A stretch of DNA of 64,000 bases from Streptomyces sp. WM6378 (GCF_001279695.1 NZ_LGDD01000133.1:62001-126000); one strand, 5' to 3'; counted from the first letter of the stretch, positions 10,201 to 18,914 are shown. Translations and numbers: made by a program. Notes: generated by a model not told the origin, from the sequence alone.

Positions 10201-11150
10201 TCGGTCGAGCGGAGGTTCTTCTTGATCAGCGCGTCCGCCGTGTCGCGGATCTCGCGTTCGCCGGACAGGAAGACCAGGATGTCGCCGGGGCCCTCGGACT
10301 GGAGCTCGTCCACGGCGTCGCAGATCGCGGTGATCTGGTCGCGGTCGGAATCCTCGGAGTCCTCTTCGAGCAGCGGGCGGTAACGCACCTCGACCGGATA
10401 CGTACGGCCGCTGACCTCGACGATCGGGGCGTCCCCGAAGTGCCGCGAGAAGCGCTCGGGGTCGATGGTCGCCGAGGTGATGACGACCTTCAGGTCGGGG
10501 CGCTTCGGCAGCAGCTGGGCCAGATAGCCGAGCAGGAAGTCGATGTTGAGGGACCGCTCGTGGGCCTCGTCGATGATGATCGTGTCGTAGCCGCGCAGCT
10601 CGCGGTCCGTCTGGATCTCGGCGAGCAGGATGCCGTCGGTCATCAGCTTCACGAACGTCGCGTCCTGGTCGACCTGGTCGGTGAACCGGACCTTCCAGCC
10701 GACCGCCTCGCCCAGCGGGACCTTGAGCTCCTCCGCGATCCGGTCCGCGACCGTGCGGGCCGCGATCCGGCGGGGCTGGGTGTGCCCGATCATGCCGCGC
10801 ACTCCGCGGCCCAGCTCCATGCAGATCTTGGGGATCTGGGTGGTCTTGCCCGAGCCGGTCTCACCCGCGACGATCACGACCTGGTGGTCGCGTATCGCCT
10901 CCAGGATCTCGTCCCGCTTCTGGCTGACCGGGAGCTGCTCGGGGTAGCTGACCTCGGGCACGCGGGCGGACCGCCGGGCGATGCGCTCGGCGGACTTCTG
11001 GGCCTCGGCCGCGATCTCGTCGAGCACGGCCTGCCGGGCCTCGGGCTTGCGGATGCGACGGGCGCCTTCGAGACGGCGGCCGAGGCGGTGGGCGTCGCGC
11101 AGCGAGGCCCCGTCGAGCAGCGTCTGGAGATCGGCGAAGGAAGTAGACAT
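7230..11150 (-). CDS. hrpA: ATP-dependent RNA helicase HrpA (DEAH box)
   Basis: A 1306-residue DEAH/RHA helicase, the usual length of bacterial HrpA; in other bacteria the family acts in mRNA processing and rescue of stalled ribosomes. Walker A GETGSGKT is at residues 96-103, DEAH at 194-197, SAT in motif III, and motif VI QRKGRCGR further on. The helicase-associated and OB-fold regions and the large HrpA-specific C-terminal domain follow. The start MSTSFADLQTLL is the natural ATG. A tRNA-Asp lies downstream, and a secreted-protein gene is divergent. Confidence 0.96.
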   Translation of the reverse strand: MSTSFADLQTLLDGASLRDAHRLGRRLEGARRIRKPEARQAVLDEIAAEAQKSAERIARRSARVPEVSYPEQLPVSQKRDEILEAIRDHQVVIVAGETGSGKTTQIPKICMELGRGVRGMIGHTQPRRIAARTVADRIAEELKVPLGEAVGWKVRFTDQVDQDATFVKLMTDGILLAEIQTDRELRGYDTIIIDEAHERSLNIDFLLGYLAQLLPKRPDLKVVITSATIDPERFSRHFGDAPIVEVSGRTYPVEVRYRPLLEEDSEDSDRDQITAICDAVDELQSEGPGDILVFLSGEREIRDTADALIKKNLRSTEVLPLYARLSHAEQHRVFQQHSGRRIVLATNVAETSLTVPGIKYVIDPGTARISRYSHRTKVQRLPIEPVSQASANQRKGRCGRTSDGICIRLYSEDDFVTRPEFTDAEILRTNLASVILQMTAAGLGDIEKFPFIDPPDHRNIRDGVQLLQELGALDPSEKDPKKRLTQQGRKLSQLPVDPRLARMVLEADRNGCVREVMVIAAALSIQDPRERPSEKQAQADQQHARFKDETSDFLAYLNLWRYVREQQKERGSSSFRRMCKQEYLNFLRIREWQDIYSQLRTVAKTMGIHLNEEDAPEQSVHTSLLAGLLSHIGLKDTDKNEYLGARSAKFAIFPGSALFKKQPKLVMSAELVETSRLWARVNAKVEPEWIEPLAQHLVKRTYSEPHWEKDQAAVMAYERVTLYGVPIVANQKVNYGRIDAEASRELFIRNALVEGDWRTHHKFFSDNRKLLTEVEELEHRARRRDILVDDETLYDFYDQRVPEHVVSGAHFDSWWKHKKRDEPELLDFEREMLINEKAGAVTKDDYPDSWRQGPLKFRVTYQFEPGADADGVTVHVPLQVLNQVTDEGFDWQIPGLREEVVTELIRSLPKPIRRHYVPAPNYAAKFLERAVPLQEPLPVTLARELKRMVGVPVTADDFDLTRVPDHLKITFRIVDERRRNLAEDKDLEALKLQLRPKARQALSKAAAATAGPSGESIERSGLTDWTIGTLTKVFETRRAGQPVKAFPALVDAGESVSVRLFDTEAEQQQAMWRGTRKLILLNIPVNPAKFASDKLTNQQKLALSRNPHGSIQALFDDCATAAADKLIADHGGPAWDEESFRKLYDKVRADLVDATVRTVAQVQQILAAWQACERRLKATNSLTLVNNVTDVRNQLAALVPPGFVTKTGLKRLADLMRYLVAVDRRLQQMPTAVQRDTTRMEKVHEMQDEYAWLLEQLPQGRPVPQQVLDIRWMIEELRVSYFAHALGTAFPVSDKRIVKAIDAAAP

Positions 11151-11233
11151 ACCTGGTTCAGGATCTCACCCGCCGAGGACGAGTGGCGAACGCATTTAGG
11201 CGCGCTCCGGAGCCCACCCGTACCATTTCGGGC

Positions 11234-11611
11234 ATGCCCCGCTCCCGTGCCCCGCGCCGCCGCCTCACCGCGGCGCTGCTCATGGTGCTCGGGGTGCTCG
11301 CGGTGGCGCTGTGCGGGCCGGCCCCGACGGCTTCGGCCGCGCCCGGCGGCGTCCTGGTGAAGAAGGCATCGGCGCCCGCCTTCACGGACGGCTCGGCCGC
11401 GCCGGGCTGCAAGCAGGGTGGCTCGCACCAGGATTCCGACCCCGCGGCGCCGGTCCGGGCCCGCACCGCCCACGACCAGGCCCCGGTCCTGGAGGACCGC
11501 GTCGCCCCCGGCGCGCTGTGCGGCCTGTACGCGGCCCACCGCAACCCGCCGGTGCGCGGGCCCACGCTCAGCGCGCCCACCCCCGTCGAACTCTCGGTGC
11601 TCAGGGTCTAG
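11234..11611 (+). CDS. Small secreted protein of unknown function
   Basis: A 125-residue protein starting MPRSRAPRRRLTAALLMVLG. It has a twin-arginine-rich n-region, a hydrophobic core and an ASAA cleavage site near residue 40. The mature part is about 85 residues, is rich in Ala and Pro, and has two cysteines (GCKQGG, LCGLYA) that could form a disulfide. It lies 80 bp upstream of a DsbA-like gene, which fits an exported disulfide-containing substrate, but this is only inference. I know no function for it. Confidence 0.7.
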   Translation: MPRSRAPRRRLTAALLMVLGVLAVALCGPAPTASAAPGGVLVKKASAPAFTDGSAAPGCKQGGSHQDSDPAAPVRARTAHDQAPVLEDRVAPGALCGLYAAHRNPPVRGPTLSAPTPVELSVLRV

Positions 11612-11691
11612 ACGCCGGTCCCGCCTCCCGCGACCGCCGTCCCCTTTCCGTCTCTTCTCGTACGCGATTGCCGTACGCACCGGAGTTCCGC

Positions 11692-12459
11692 ATGCCCAAG
11701 AACACGAAGTCCAGCAAGAACAGCAAGCCGAGCAGGACTACCGCGAAGCCCGCCGCCAAGTCCCGCAAGCCGATCCTGATCGGCATCGCCGCGGTGGCCG
11801 CCGCGGCCGTCCTCGGGATCGCCTCCTACCAGGCGACCTCCCCGGACACGAAGCCCACCGTCAACGACTCCGCGTCCACCGCCGACCCGGCCGCGGGCGC
11901 CCACCCCGAGCTGGAGAAGCTGGCCCGCCGCGACGCCAAGGACCCGCTCGCCCAGGGCCGCGCGGACGCACCCGTCGTCATGATCGAGTACGCCGACTTC
12001 AAGTGCTCGTACTGCGGCAAGTTCGCCCGCGACACCGAGCCGGAGCTGGTGAAGAAGTACGTCGACAACGGCACCCTGCGCATCGAGTGGCGCAACTTCC
12101 CGATCTTCGGCGCAGAGTCGGAGGCGGCCGCGCGCGGGGCGTGGGCGGCCGGGCAGCAGGGGAAGTTCTGGCAGTTCCACGCGGCGGCGTACGCGGAGGG
12201 CTCCAAGGAGAAGGGGTTCGGCGCGGACCGCCTGAAGGAGCTCGCCAAGGAGGCCGGCGTGCCGGACGCGGCCCGCTTCGCGACGGACCTCGACAGCGAC
12301 GCGGCGAAGGCGGCCGTGAAGAAGGACCAGGACGAGGCGTACGGCCTCGGCGCCAGCTCCACGCCCTCCTTCCTCATCAACGGCACCCCCATCGCGGGCG
12401 CCCAGCCGATGGACGCGTTCGCGCAGGCCATCGAGGCAGCGGCGAAGGCGAAGAAGTGA
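11692..12459 (+). CDS. DsbA-like thioredoxin-fold disulfide oxidoreductase
   Basis: A 255-residue protein with a lysine-rich N-terminus, one membrane anchor (about residues 26-44) and an extracellular thioredoxin domain. The active-site motif is CSYC at residues 105-108 (YADFKCSYCGKF). The cis-proline loop is visible as SSTPSFLINGTPI. It belongs to the DsbA/DSBA-like group that forms or exchanges disulfides in exported proteins. Its TGA overlaps the GTG of the next gene (a CcdA-like electron carrier) by 4 bp, so the two are translationally coupled and probably form one thiol-redox unit. Confidence 0.9.
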   Translation: MPKNTKSSKNSKPSRTTAKPAAKSRKPILIGIAAVAAAAVLGIASYQATSPDTKPTVNDSASTADPAAGAHPELEKLARRDAKDPLAQGRADAPVVMIEYADFKCSYCGKFARDTEPELVKKYVDNGTLRIEWRNFPIFGAESEAAARGAWAAGQQGKFWQFHAAAYAEGSKEKGFGADRLKELAKEAGVPDAARFATDLDSDAAKAAVKKDQDEAYGLGASSTPSFLINGTPIAGAQPMDAFAQAIEAAAKAKK

Positions 12460-13295
12460 CGCCGAACATCGGTTACCTCGCCGCGTTCCTGGGCGGCCTC
12501 CTCGCCCTCCTCAGCCCGTGCAGCGCGCTGCTCCTGCCCGCGTTCTTCGCGTACTCGATCTCCAGCCGCACCAAGCTGCTCGCCCGCACCGGCATCTTCT
12601 ACGCGGGCCTCGCCACCACCCTCGTCCCGCTGGGCGCGGCGGGCTCGTACGCGGGCCGGATCTTCTACGGCCACCGGGACCAGCTCGTCCTCTTCGGCGG
12701 CTGGCTGATCATCGCGCTCGGCGTCGCGCAGATCGTCGGCATGGGTTTCGCGAGCCGCCGCATGACGGAACTGTCCGGGAAGATCCGCCCCACGACCGCG
12801 CTGTCGGTGTACGCGCTGGGCGCGGTCTACGGCCTCGCCGGCTTCTGCGCGGGCCCGATCCTGGGCAGCGTCCTGACGGTGGCGGCGGTGAGCGGCAGCC
12901 CGGTCTACGGCGGCCTGCTGCTCGCGGTGTACGCCCTGGGCATGGCGGTCCCGCTCTTCCTCCTGGCCCTGCTCTGGGAGCGTTTCGAACTGGGCGGCCG
13001 CAAGTGGCTGCGCGGCCGGGTCCTGAAGGTGGCCCGCTTCGAACTCCACACGACGTCCTTGTTGTCAGGCCTGTTCTTCATCGCCCTGGGCGCCCTGTTC
13101 CTGGCGTACGACGGGGCGACGGCCCTGCCCGGCCTGCTGGACGTGGACGACTCGTACGCGGTGGAGGAGTGGACGAAGGGCATCGCGGACGCGGTCCCGG
13201 ACTGGGCGCTGCTGACGGCCCTGGCCGCACTGGCAGCGGTCGTCCTGGGCGTACGGGGCTGGCGGGCGCGAACCCGGGAGCCGGAGGAGAGCTGA
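12456..13295 (+). CDS. CcdA-like transmembrane thiol-disulfide carrier
   Basis: A 279-residue polytopic membrane protein of the CcdA/DsbD-beta type that carries electrons from cytoplasmic thioredoxin across the membrane to extracellular thiol proteins. The paired cysteines typical of the family are in SPCSALLLPAFF (first helix) and AGFCAGPILGS (fourth helix). About six hydrophobic segments can be seen, followed by a short basic C-terminal tail. The GTG start overlaps the stop of the DsbA-like gene, which is its likely partner. Confidence 0.9.
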   Translation: MTPNIGYLAAFLGGLLALLSPCSALLLPAFFAYSISSRTKLLARTGIFYAGLATTLVPLGAAGSYAGRIFYGHRDQLVLFGGWLIIALGVAQIVGMGFASRRMTELSGKIRPTTALSVYALGAVYGLAGFCAGPILGSVLTVAAVSGSPVYGGLLLAVYALGMAVPLFLLALLWERFELGGRKWLRGRVLKVARFELHTTSLLSGLFFIALGALFLAYDGATALPGLLDVDDSYAVEEWTKGIADAVPDWALLTALAALAAVVLGVRGWRARTREPEES

Positions 13296-13306
13296 CGGAG
13301 TTGAGA

Positions 13307-13344
13307 GGGGAGGGGCCCGCTTGGGGGGGGGCGGGCCCCTCCCC
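13307..13344 (+). terminator. GC-rich hairpin after the CcdA-like gene
   Basis: GGGGAGGGGCCCGC (13307-13320) pairs with GCGGGCCCCTCCCC (13331-13344), a 14-bp perfect stem. It sits 12 bp after the stop codon and has no T-tract. Confidence 0.8.
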
Positions 13345-13362
13345 GGAACGCCCTGGATACGA

Positions 13363-13393
13363 CGAAAGCCCCGTTCGATGAACGGGGCTTTCG
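13363..13393 (-). terminator. Hairpin downstream of the tRNA-Phe/Asp/Glu cluster
   Basis: CGAAAGCCCCGTTC (13363-13376) pairs with GAACGGGGCTTTCG (13380-13393) around a 3-nt loop. On the minus strand it directly follows tRNA-Phe and ends in CTTTCG, as Streptomyces tRNA terminators often do. Confidence 0.8.
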
Positions 13394-13395
13394 GG

Positions 13396-13472
13396 TGGTG
13401 GCTGGGGCCGGGGTCGAACCGGCGACCTATCGCTTTTCAGGCGATCGCTCGTACCAACTGAGCTACCCAGCC
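13396..13472 (-). tRNA. tRNA-Phe(GAA)
   Basis: Acceptor GGCTGGG pairs with CCCAGCC, the anticodon loop is CTGAAAA (anticodon GAA), the T-loop is GGTTCGACC, and the 3' CCA is encoded (13396-13398). Confidence 0.95.
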
Positions 13473-13498
13473 ACGTAGTCCACCGAAGTGAACTACAG

Positions 13499-13573
13499 CG
13501 GTCCTGACGGGATTTGAACCCGCGGCCTCCACCTTGACAGGGTGGCGAGCACTCCAAACTGCTCCACAGGACC
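13499..13573 (-). tRNA. tRNA-Asp(GUC)
   Basis: Identical through the whole cloverleaf to the tRNA-Asp at 7065-7139: acceptor GGTCCTG, anticodon loop CTGTCAA. It is the middle gene of a Glu-Asp-Phe cluster. Confidence 0.95.
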
Positions 13574-13611
13574 AAGCTTGCGCGAGAACAAGTCTCGCAC
13601 AGGTTTGTGCG

Positions 13612-13684
13612 TGCCCCCAACGGGATTCGAACCCGTGCTACCGCCTTGAAAGGGCGGCGTCCTGGGCCACTAGACGATGAGGGC
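13612..13684 (-). tRNA. tRNA-Glu(UUC)
   Basis: Acceptor GCCCTCA pairs with TGGGGGC (one G-U), the anticodon loop is CTTTCAA (anticodon TTC), and the T-arm is CGGGTTCGAATCCCG. CCA is not encoded. It is the first gene of the Glu-Asp-Phe cluster transcribed on the minus strand. Confidence 0.93.
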
Positions 13685-13776
13685 TAATTGGCCCGCCTGG
13701 GCGCTTTGCAGCGCGTCGGGGACGTGAGAAGCATATGGGATGCGGGGAGGTATCGCCAAAACGGTTTCCGGGGAGG

Positions 13777-15204
13777 TCATCGGGGCGTCGGCAGATGGCG
13801 GCTGACCTCGGCCGTGGTCAGGCCCAGGCCGCCCAGGGTCACCTCGTCCCAGGCCTGGAGGTGGTGGGTGTTGCTGTCGAGGTAGAGGACCGAGGCGCGG
13901 ACCTGCTCCGGTTCCTTGTTCTGCAGGGCGCGCAGGCCGCCGCCGCCCGTCGAGCCCTCGACCTTCAGGCGCGTGCCCCGCTTCATGACCTCCGTCTCGC
14001 GGCGGTGCAGGTGCCCGGCGAGGACCAGCGGAACCGTGCCGTCGGTCTCGCGCGCGGCGGCCGGCTCGTGGGTGACGGCGATGTCGGCCGGGGTGCCCGC
14101 GCGGGCCTGGGCGCGCAGGGCGGCGGCGAGCCGGCCCCCGGCCGCGCGTTCGGCGCCATCGGGGTCGGTGTCCCCCGTCGAGCGGTCCGGGGTGAACTCG
14201 GGGTCGCCCATCCCCGCGATGCGTACGCCCGCGATCGTGACGGCCTGCCCGTCGTCCAGGACGTGCGTGTTCTTCAGGCCGGCGACGTAGCGCTGGGTCT
14301 CCTCCGAGTCGTGGTTGCCGCGCACCCAGACGTACGGGGCGCCGAGGTCGGGGATCGCGTCCAGGAACCGGTTCTCGGCGGTGCTGCCGTGGTCCATGGT
14401 GTCGCCCGAGTCGATGATCACGCCGATCCGGTACTGGGTGACGAGCGAGGCGATGATGTGCCACGCGGCCGGGTTCAGATGGATGTCGGAGACGTGCAGG
14501 ACGCGCAGGGTGGCCGGGTCCGGCTGGTAGGCGGGGAGGGTGGAGGCGGCGTCGTACAGCTTGGTGACGTTGGTGACGAGCTTCGCCAACTCCTGCTGGT
14601 AGACGCCGAATTCGGTCACGATGGAGCGCGCGTTGCCGACGACCTGCGGGGCCGAGGTGAGCAGCCCGGAGTACTTCGGCTCCATCACCGACTCCGGGTT
14701 CCAAGTCGCGTACGCCGACACGCCGCAGGCGGCGAGCAGGGCGAGGGAGAGGCCGCCCGCGGCGATCGCGCGGCGGGGGCGGCGGTAGACGGCGAGGCCG
14801 AGCGCCATCGCGCCGGAGACGACCGCGACGCAGGAGCGCCAAGCCACGTCCCGGGTGCCGTGACCGACGTCGCGGGCGATCTCCTGCTGGAGGCCGGAGA
14901 TCCGCTCGGGGTGGCTGACCAGGGCCTGGGCGCGTTCGGGGTCGAGCCGGTCGACGTCGACGTCCAGGCGGAGCGGTGCGAGGTGCGAGCGCAGTTCCAG
15001 GGCGCCGAGCGGCGACACGTTGATCTTGGTGCCGCCGGTCAGGGAGGGCCGCAGGGTCATGGTTGTGTCCATGGGGCCCACGGGGGTGCGTACGTTGCCG
15101 ACGACCAGGAGCCCGAGCCAGGCGCCGATCACTACGACGCAGCACAGGCCCGCGGCCCGTGCCAGGGCCTGGCGAGTCGCGGACATGTGTCGCATTGGGG
15201 CCAT
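13777..15204 (-). CDS. Membrane-anchored metallophosphoesterase
   Basis: A 475-residue protein. The N-terminal third has two hydrophobic segments (about residues 15-35 and 125-165) and the C-terminal part is a calcineurin-like phosphoesterase domain. All five metal-site blocks are readable: HVSDIHLN, DSGDTMDHG, VRGNHDSEE, VTHEPAAA and AGHLHRRE. The catalytic domain probably lies outside the membrane. The substrate is unknown. Alternative ATG starts lie at codons 4 and 7; none has a clear ribosome-binding site. Divergent from the metallopeptidase gene. Confidence 0.88.
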   Translation of the reverse strand: MAPMRHMSATRQALARAAGLCCVVVIGAWLGLLVVGNVRTPVGPMDTTMTLRPSLTGGTKINVSPLGALELRSHLAPLRLDVDVDRLDPERAQALVSHPERISGLQQEIARDVGHGTRDVAWRSCVAVVSGAMALGLAVYRRPRRAIAAGGLSLALLAACGVSAYATWNPESVMEPKYSGLLTSAPQVVGNARSIVTEFGVYQQELAKLVTNVTKLYDAASTLPAYQPDPATLRVLHVSDIHLNPAAWHIIASLVTQYRIGVIIDSGDTMDHGSTAENRFLDAIPDLGAPYVWVRGNHDSEETQRYVAGLKNTHVLDDGQAVTIAGVRIAGMGDPEFTPDRSTGDTDPDGAERAAGGRLAAALRAQARAGTPADIAVTHEPAAARETDGTVPLVLAGHLHRRETEVMKRGTRLKVEGSTGGGGLRALQNKEPEQVRASVLYLDSNTHHLQAWDEVTLGGLGLTTAEVSRHLPTPR

Positions 15205-15254
15205 ATGCCCCCGCGGGCGGGTCGGTATGCCGATGCGTGACCGACAATGGCCGG

Positions 15255-15605
15255 GTGCTGGAGATGACGCGCGAGGAGTTCGAGGAACTGGTCGGCGAGG
15301 CGCTGGACCGGATCCCGCCGGAGCTGACGCGGCTGATGGACAACGTCGCGGTGTTCGTCGAGGACGAGCCGGCCGCCGACGACCCCGAGCTGCTCGGCCT
15401 CTACGAGGGAACCCCGCTCACCGACCGCGGCGAGTGGTACGCCGGGGTGCTCCCGGACCGGATCACCATCTACCGGGGCCCCACGCTGCGGATGTGCGCG
15501 ACGCGCGAGGAGGTCGTCGCCGAGACGGAGGTGACGGTGGTTCATGAGATCGCCCACCACTTCGGCATCGACGACGAACGGCTGCACGCGCTCGGCTACG
15601 GGTGA
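15255..15605 (+). CDS. Metallopeptidase-family protein (zincin-like, PF06262 type)
   Basis: A 116-residue protein with the zinc motif HEIAHHFGIDD (HExxHxxxxxD), typical of a short actinobacterial zincin family formerly called DUF1025. The fold is complete at this length. I chose GTG at 15255 (MLEMTREEFEELV), where conservation begins. An upstream GTG at 15237 and the internal ATG at 15264 are alternatives. It has no signal peptide, so it is probably cytoplasmic; its substrate is unknown. Confidence 0.85.
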   Translation: MLEMTREEFEELVGEALDRIPPELTRLMDNVAVFVEDEPAADDPELLGLYEGTPLTDRGEWYAGVLPDRITIYRGPTLRMCATREEVVAETEVTVVHEIAHHFGIDDERLHALGYG

Positions 15606-15763
15606 GCCTCTGCGGGCCGGTGGCCCTGTGCGCCCGCCCGGCCCCCTGATTCCGCTCGGACGGATGTCGGGCGCAAGCCGGGTGCGGCCCGGGCGTGTCC
15701 CCGGCGGGGGGCGGGGAGTTGGAACCTACGTCCCCACCGATCCCGTGTTCCGGAGGTGCCCCT

Positions 15764-16309
15764 GTGCGCCAGTTGACCACCCCTGTCCGCCTGGCCGAGC
15801 TGGCGGTGACCGTCCTGGTGCTCACGGCGTCGGCCGGCTGCATGAGCGTGAGCGACAACCAGGGCGGGCCGAAGCCGTCGGCGTCCGCCGGGCGGCACGG
15901 GGACGCGGCCAGGGCCGAGGAGGGCAAGGGTGGCCAGGGCGAGGGCAGGGGGCGTGCCGGCAGGCACGACCCGAAGGCGCCGGGCAGTCCTTCGGGCGCC
16001 CCGAGCGCCAGCGGGTCGCCCGGGGCGCCGGGTGCGGCGGCCACGCCCTCGCCGGGTGCCCCGAAGCCGGGCGGCGGTCCGGGCCCGGCCAAGCCTCCGC
16101 AGGGCGGGCCCGCGCGGCCGTCGCCGTCGCCGAGCCATCCGGTGCCTCCGACCCCGCCCGCCTCGCCGTCGCCGAGCCCGGTGCCTCCGACCCCGCCGGC
16201 CTCGCCGTCGACGACTCCGGGGGCCGACACGCACACCAGCGCGCTGCGCGCCTACCAGGCTCCGATCGACCAGGAGCCGACGGCATCACCGCAGGTGGGA
16301 CCGGTTTAG
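15764..16309 (+). CDS. Putative proline-rich lipoprotein
   Basis: A 181-residue protein starting at GTG 15764, with a GGAGG ribosome-binding site about 8 nt upstream. The N-terminal hydrophobic stretch ends in TASAGC with Cys26, a plausible lipobox. The rest is low-complexity Pro/Ser/Gly/Ala repeats (PTPPASPSPSPVPPTPPASPS type) and is likely an extended, cell-wall-spanning segment. The longer open frame upstream lacks a ribosome-binding site. No function is apparent. Confidence 0.65.
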   Translation: MRQLTTPVRLAELAVTVLVLTASAGCMSVSDNQGGPKPSASAGRHGDAARAEEGKGGQGEGRGRAGRHDPKAPGSPSGAPSASGSPGAPGAAATPSPGAPKPGGGPGPAKPPQGGPARPSPSPSHPVPPTPPASPSPSPVPPTPPASPSTTPGADTHTSALRAYQAPIDQEPTASPQVGPV

Positions 16310-16507
16310 GGGGACTCGGTTTGCCTTAGGGGGGTGAGGGTGCGTATGGTAGTAGATCGTTTGATCCCATTGCCCGGCGCCGACACAGAAGAGCGCCGTG
16401 TGGCGCGTACTCTCCCTAGCCGTGGCTGACCGCATTGAGGCGGTCGAATTGCGAATTCACGGAGTTGACGGGCGCGTGCCGAGACTCCGGAAGGTTTCGC
16501 ATTTCGC

Positions 16508-18655
16508 ATGTCCATTTCCAGCACTGATCACTCCGTCCTGCCCGAGAACGAGAACAACGACTCCGTCGCGATCCGCGAGGACGACGTCGTCGAGGCCGTA
16601 GCGGCCACCGACGTCATCGAGGTCGTCGAGATCGTCGAGTCCGAGGCGGACGAGAACACCGAGCCCACCGTCACCTTCGCGGACCTCGGTCTGCCCGAGG
16701 GCGTCGTGCGCAAGCTCGCCCAGAACGGGGTGACCACCCCCTTCCCGATCCAGGCCGCGACCATCCCGGACGCCCTGGCCGGCAAGGACATCCTCGGCCG
16801 TGGCCGTACCGGCTCCGGCAAGACCCTCTCCTTCGGTCTGCCCACCCTGGCCGCCCTGGCCGGCGGGCACACCGAGAAGAAGAAGCCCCGCGCGATCATC
16901 CTCACGCCGACGCGTGAGCTCGCGATGCAGGTCGCGGACGCCCTCCAGCCGTACGGCGACGTGCTCGGCCTGAAGATGAAGGTCGTCTGCGGCGGTACGT
17001 CGATGAGCAACCAGATCTACGCCCTGGAGCGCGGCGTCGACGTCCTCGTCGCCACCCCGGGCCGTCTGCGCGACCTCATCAACCGCGGCGCCTGCTCGCT
17101 CGCCAACGTCCAGGTCGCCGTCCTCGACGAGGCCGACCAGATGTCCGACCTGGGCTTCCTGCCCGAGGTCACCGAGCTGCTCGACCAGATCCCCGGCGGC
17201 GGCCAGCGCATGCTCTTCTCCGCCACCATGGAGAACGAGATCAGCACGCTGGTCAAGCGCTACCTGACGAACCCCGTCACGCACGAGGTCGACAGCGCGC
17301 AGGGCAACGTCTCGACGATGACCCACCACGTCCTGGTCGTGAAGCCGAAGGACAAGGCGCCGGTCACGGCCGCCATCGCCGCCCGCAAGGGCCGCACGAT
17401 CATCTTCGTCCGCACCCAGCTGGGCGCGGACCGCATCGCCGAGCAGCTCTGCGAGTCGGGCGTGAAGGCCGACGCGCTGCACGGCGGCATGACCCAGGGC
17501 GCCCGTACCCGCGTTCTTGAGGACTTCAAGAAGGGTTACGTCAACGCGCTCGTCGCCACCGACGTCGCCGCGCGCGGCATCCACGTCGACGGCATCGACC
17601 TGGTCCTGAACGTGGACCCGGCCGGTGACCACAAGGACTACCTGCACCGCTCGGGCCGTACCGCCCGCGCCGGCAAGTCCGGTGTCGTCGTGTCGCTCTC
17701 GCTGCCGCACCAGCGTCGCCAGATCTTCCGGCTGATGGAGGACGCGGGCGTCGACGCCTCGCGCCACATCATCCAGAGCGCCGGCGCGTTCGACCCGGAG
17801 GTCGCCGAGATCACCGGCGCCCGTTCGCTGACCGAGGTCCAGGCCGACTCCGCGAACAACTCGGCCAAGCAGGCCGAGCGCGAGGTCGCCGACCTCACCA
17901 AGCAGCTGGAGCGCCTGACGCGCCGGGCCGGTGAGCTCCGCGAGGAGGCCGACCGCCTGGTGGCCCGTGCCGCCCGCGAGCGCGGCGAGGACCCGGAGGC
18001 CGCGGTCGCCGAGGTCGCAGCAGAGGCCGAGGCCGAGGTCGCGGCTGCTGCCGCCGCCGCTGCCGTGCCGGTGCAGCAGGAGTCCCGCGAGGACCGCGGT
18101 GGCTTCCAGCGCCGTGACGACCGGGGCAACTTCGACCGCCGTGACAACCGCGGTGGCGACCGCGGTGGCGACCGTGGCGGCTTCCGCCGCGACGACCGTC
18201 CCTCCGGTGGCTTCCGTCGCGACGACCGCCCCTCGGGTGGTTTCCAGCGCCGCGACGACCGTCCGTCGGGTGGCTTCCGTCGCGACGACCGTCCCTCCGG
18301 TGGTTTCCGTCGTGACGACCGTCCCTCGGGTGGCTTCAACCGTGACGACCGCGGTGGCGACCGTGGCGGCTTCCGCCGTGACGACCGTCCCTCCGGTGGC
18401 TTCCGTCGTGACGACCGTCCCTCGGGTGGCTTCAACCGCGATGACCGCGGTGGCGACCGTGGCGGCTTCAACCGCGGCGGCAGCGACCGTCCGTTCAACC
18501 GCGACCGTCGTGACGACCGTCCCTCGGGCGGCGGCTTCCGCTCCGGCGGCCACGACCGTCCGCAGGGCCGCCGTGACGACCACCGTGGTACCGGCACCAA
18601 CACCGGTTCCTTCGGCCGCCGCGACGACAAGCCCCGCTGGAAGCGCAACGGCTAG
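16508..18655 (+). CDS. DEAD-box RNA helicase with repetitive basic tail
   Basis: A 715-residue DEAD-box helicase. The Q motif region (FADLGLPEGVVRKLAQNGV), the Walker A block GRTGSGKT (near residue 100), PTRELAMQV, DEAD (near 207), SAT and HRSGRTARAG are all present. From about residue 530 the protein changes to a tail of repeated GGFRRDDRPS / NRDDRGGDRGGF units, comparable to the RGG-type tails that help such helicases bind RNA. The N-terminal 45 residues are acidic. In bacteria the family unwinds mRNA or rRNA structure, often in the cold. A terminator follows. Confidence 0.93.
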   Translation: MSISSTDHSVLPENENNDSVAIREDDVVEAVAATDVIEVVEIVESEADENTEPTVTFADLGLPEGVVRKLAQNGVTTPFPIQAATIPDALAGKDILGRGRTGSGKTLSFGLPTLAALAGGHTEKKKPRAIILTPTRELAMQVADALQPYGDVLGLKMKVVCGGTSMSNQIYALERGVDVLVATPGRLRDLINRGACSLANVQVAVLDEADQMSDLGFLPEVTELLDQIPGGGQRMLFSATMENEISTLVKRYLTNPVTHEVDSAQGNVSTMTHHVLVVKPKDKAPVTAAIAARKGRTIIFVRTQLGADRIAEQLCESGVKADALHGGMTQGARTRVLEDFKKGYVNALVATDVAARGIHVDGIDLVLNVDPAGDHKDYLHRSGRTARAGKSGVVVSLSLPHQRRQIFRLMEDAGVDASRHIIQSAGAFDPEVAEITGARSLTEVQADSANNSAKQAEREVADLTKQLERLTRRAGELREEADRLVARAARERGEDPEAAVAEVAAEAEAEVAAAAAAAAVPVQQESREDRGGFQRRDDRGNFDRRDNRGGDRGGDRGGFRRDDRPSGGFRRDDRPSGGFQRRDDRPSGGFRRDDRPSGGFRRDDRPSGGFNRDDRGGDRGGFRRDDRPSGGFRRDDRPSGGFNRDDRGGDRGGFNRGGSDRPFNRDRRDDRPSGGGFRSGGHDRPQGRRDDHRGTGTNTGSFGRRDDKPRWKRNG

Positions 18656-18676
18656 TCCCGCTGCCTGACGGCTCCT

Positions 18677-18717
18677 CAGGGCCCGTACGACACCTCCTCG
18701 GTGTTGTACGGGCCCTG
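18677..18717 (+). terminator. Terminator after the DEAD-box helicase
   Basis: CAGGGCCCGTACGACACC (18677-18694) pairs with GGTGTTGTACGGGCCCTG (18700-18717), with one G-U pair, and is followed by TTT. Confidence 0.88.
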
Positions 18718-18914
18718 TTTGCGTACGTCCCGCCGTGAGCGGCTCGGGGGTGGTTGAACGGGTTCGAAACCGGCTGCTGGTTTCTGTGAGGCTGCTGTTA
18801 GGGTCGAGGTGTTCTGGGGGGTTTGGGAAGCCGGGGGGCTTTTCTCCGTGCACCGAGGGTGCCGGACGCACGCAGCGTTCTCCCCTGCGTCGAAGGGTTC
18901 TGGGGAGTACCGAC

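Noticed and set aside
7299..11360. 1353-residue open frame antisense to hrpA
   Set aside because: It is a GC-bias shadow: no motifs, arginine/leucine/valine-rich composition, and it lies wholly opposite an evident HrpA gene.
18100..18560. Repeated units at the end of the DEAD-box gene as a CRISPR or minisatellite
   Set aside because: The repeats are in frame, encode GGFRRDDRPS-type units, and have no spacers; they are a protein repeat tail.
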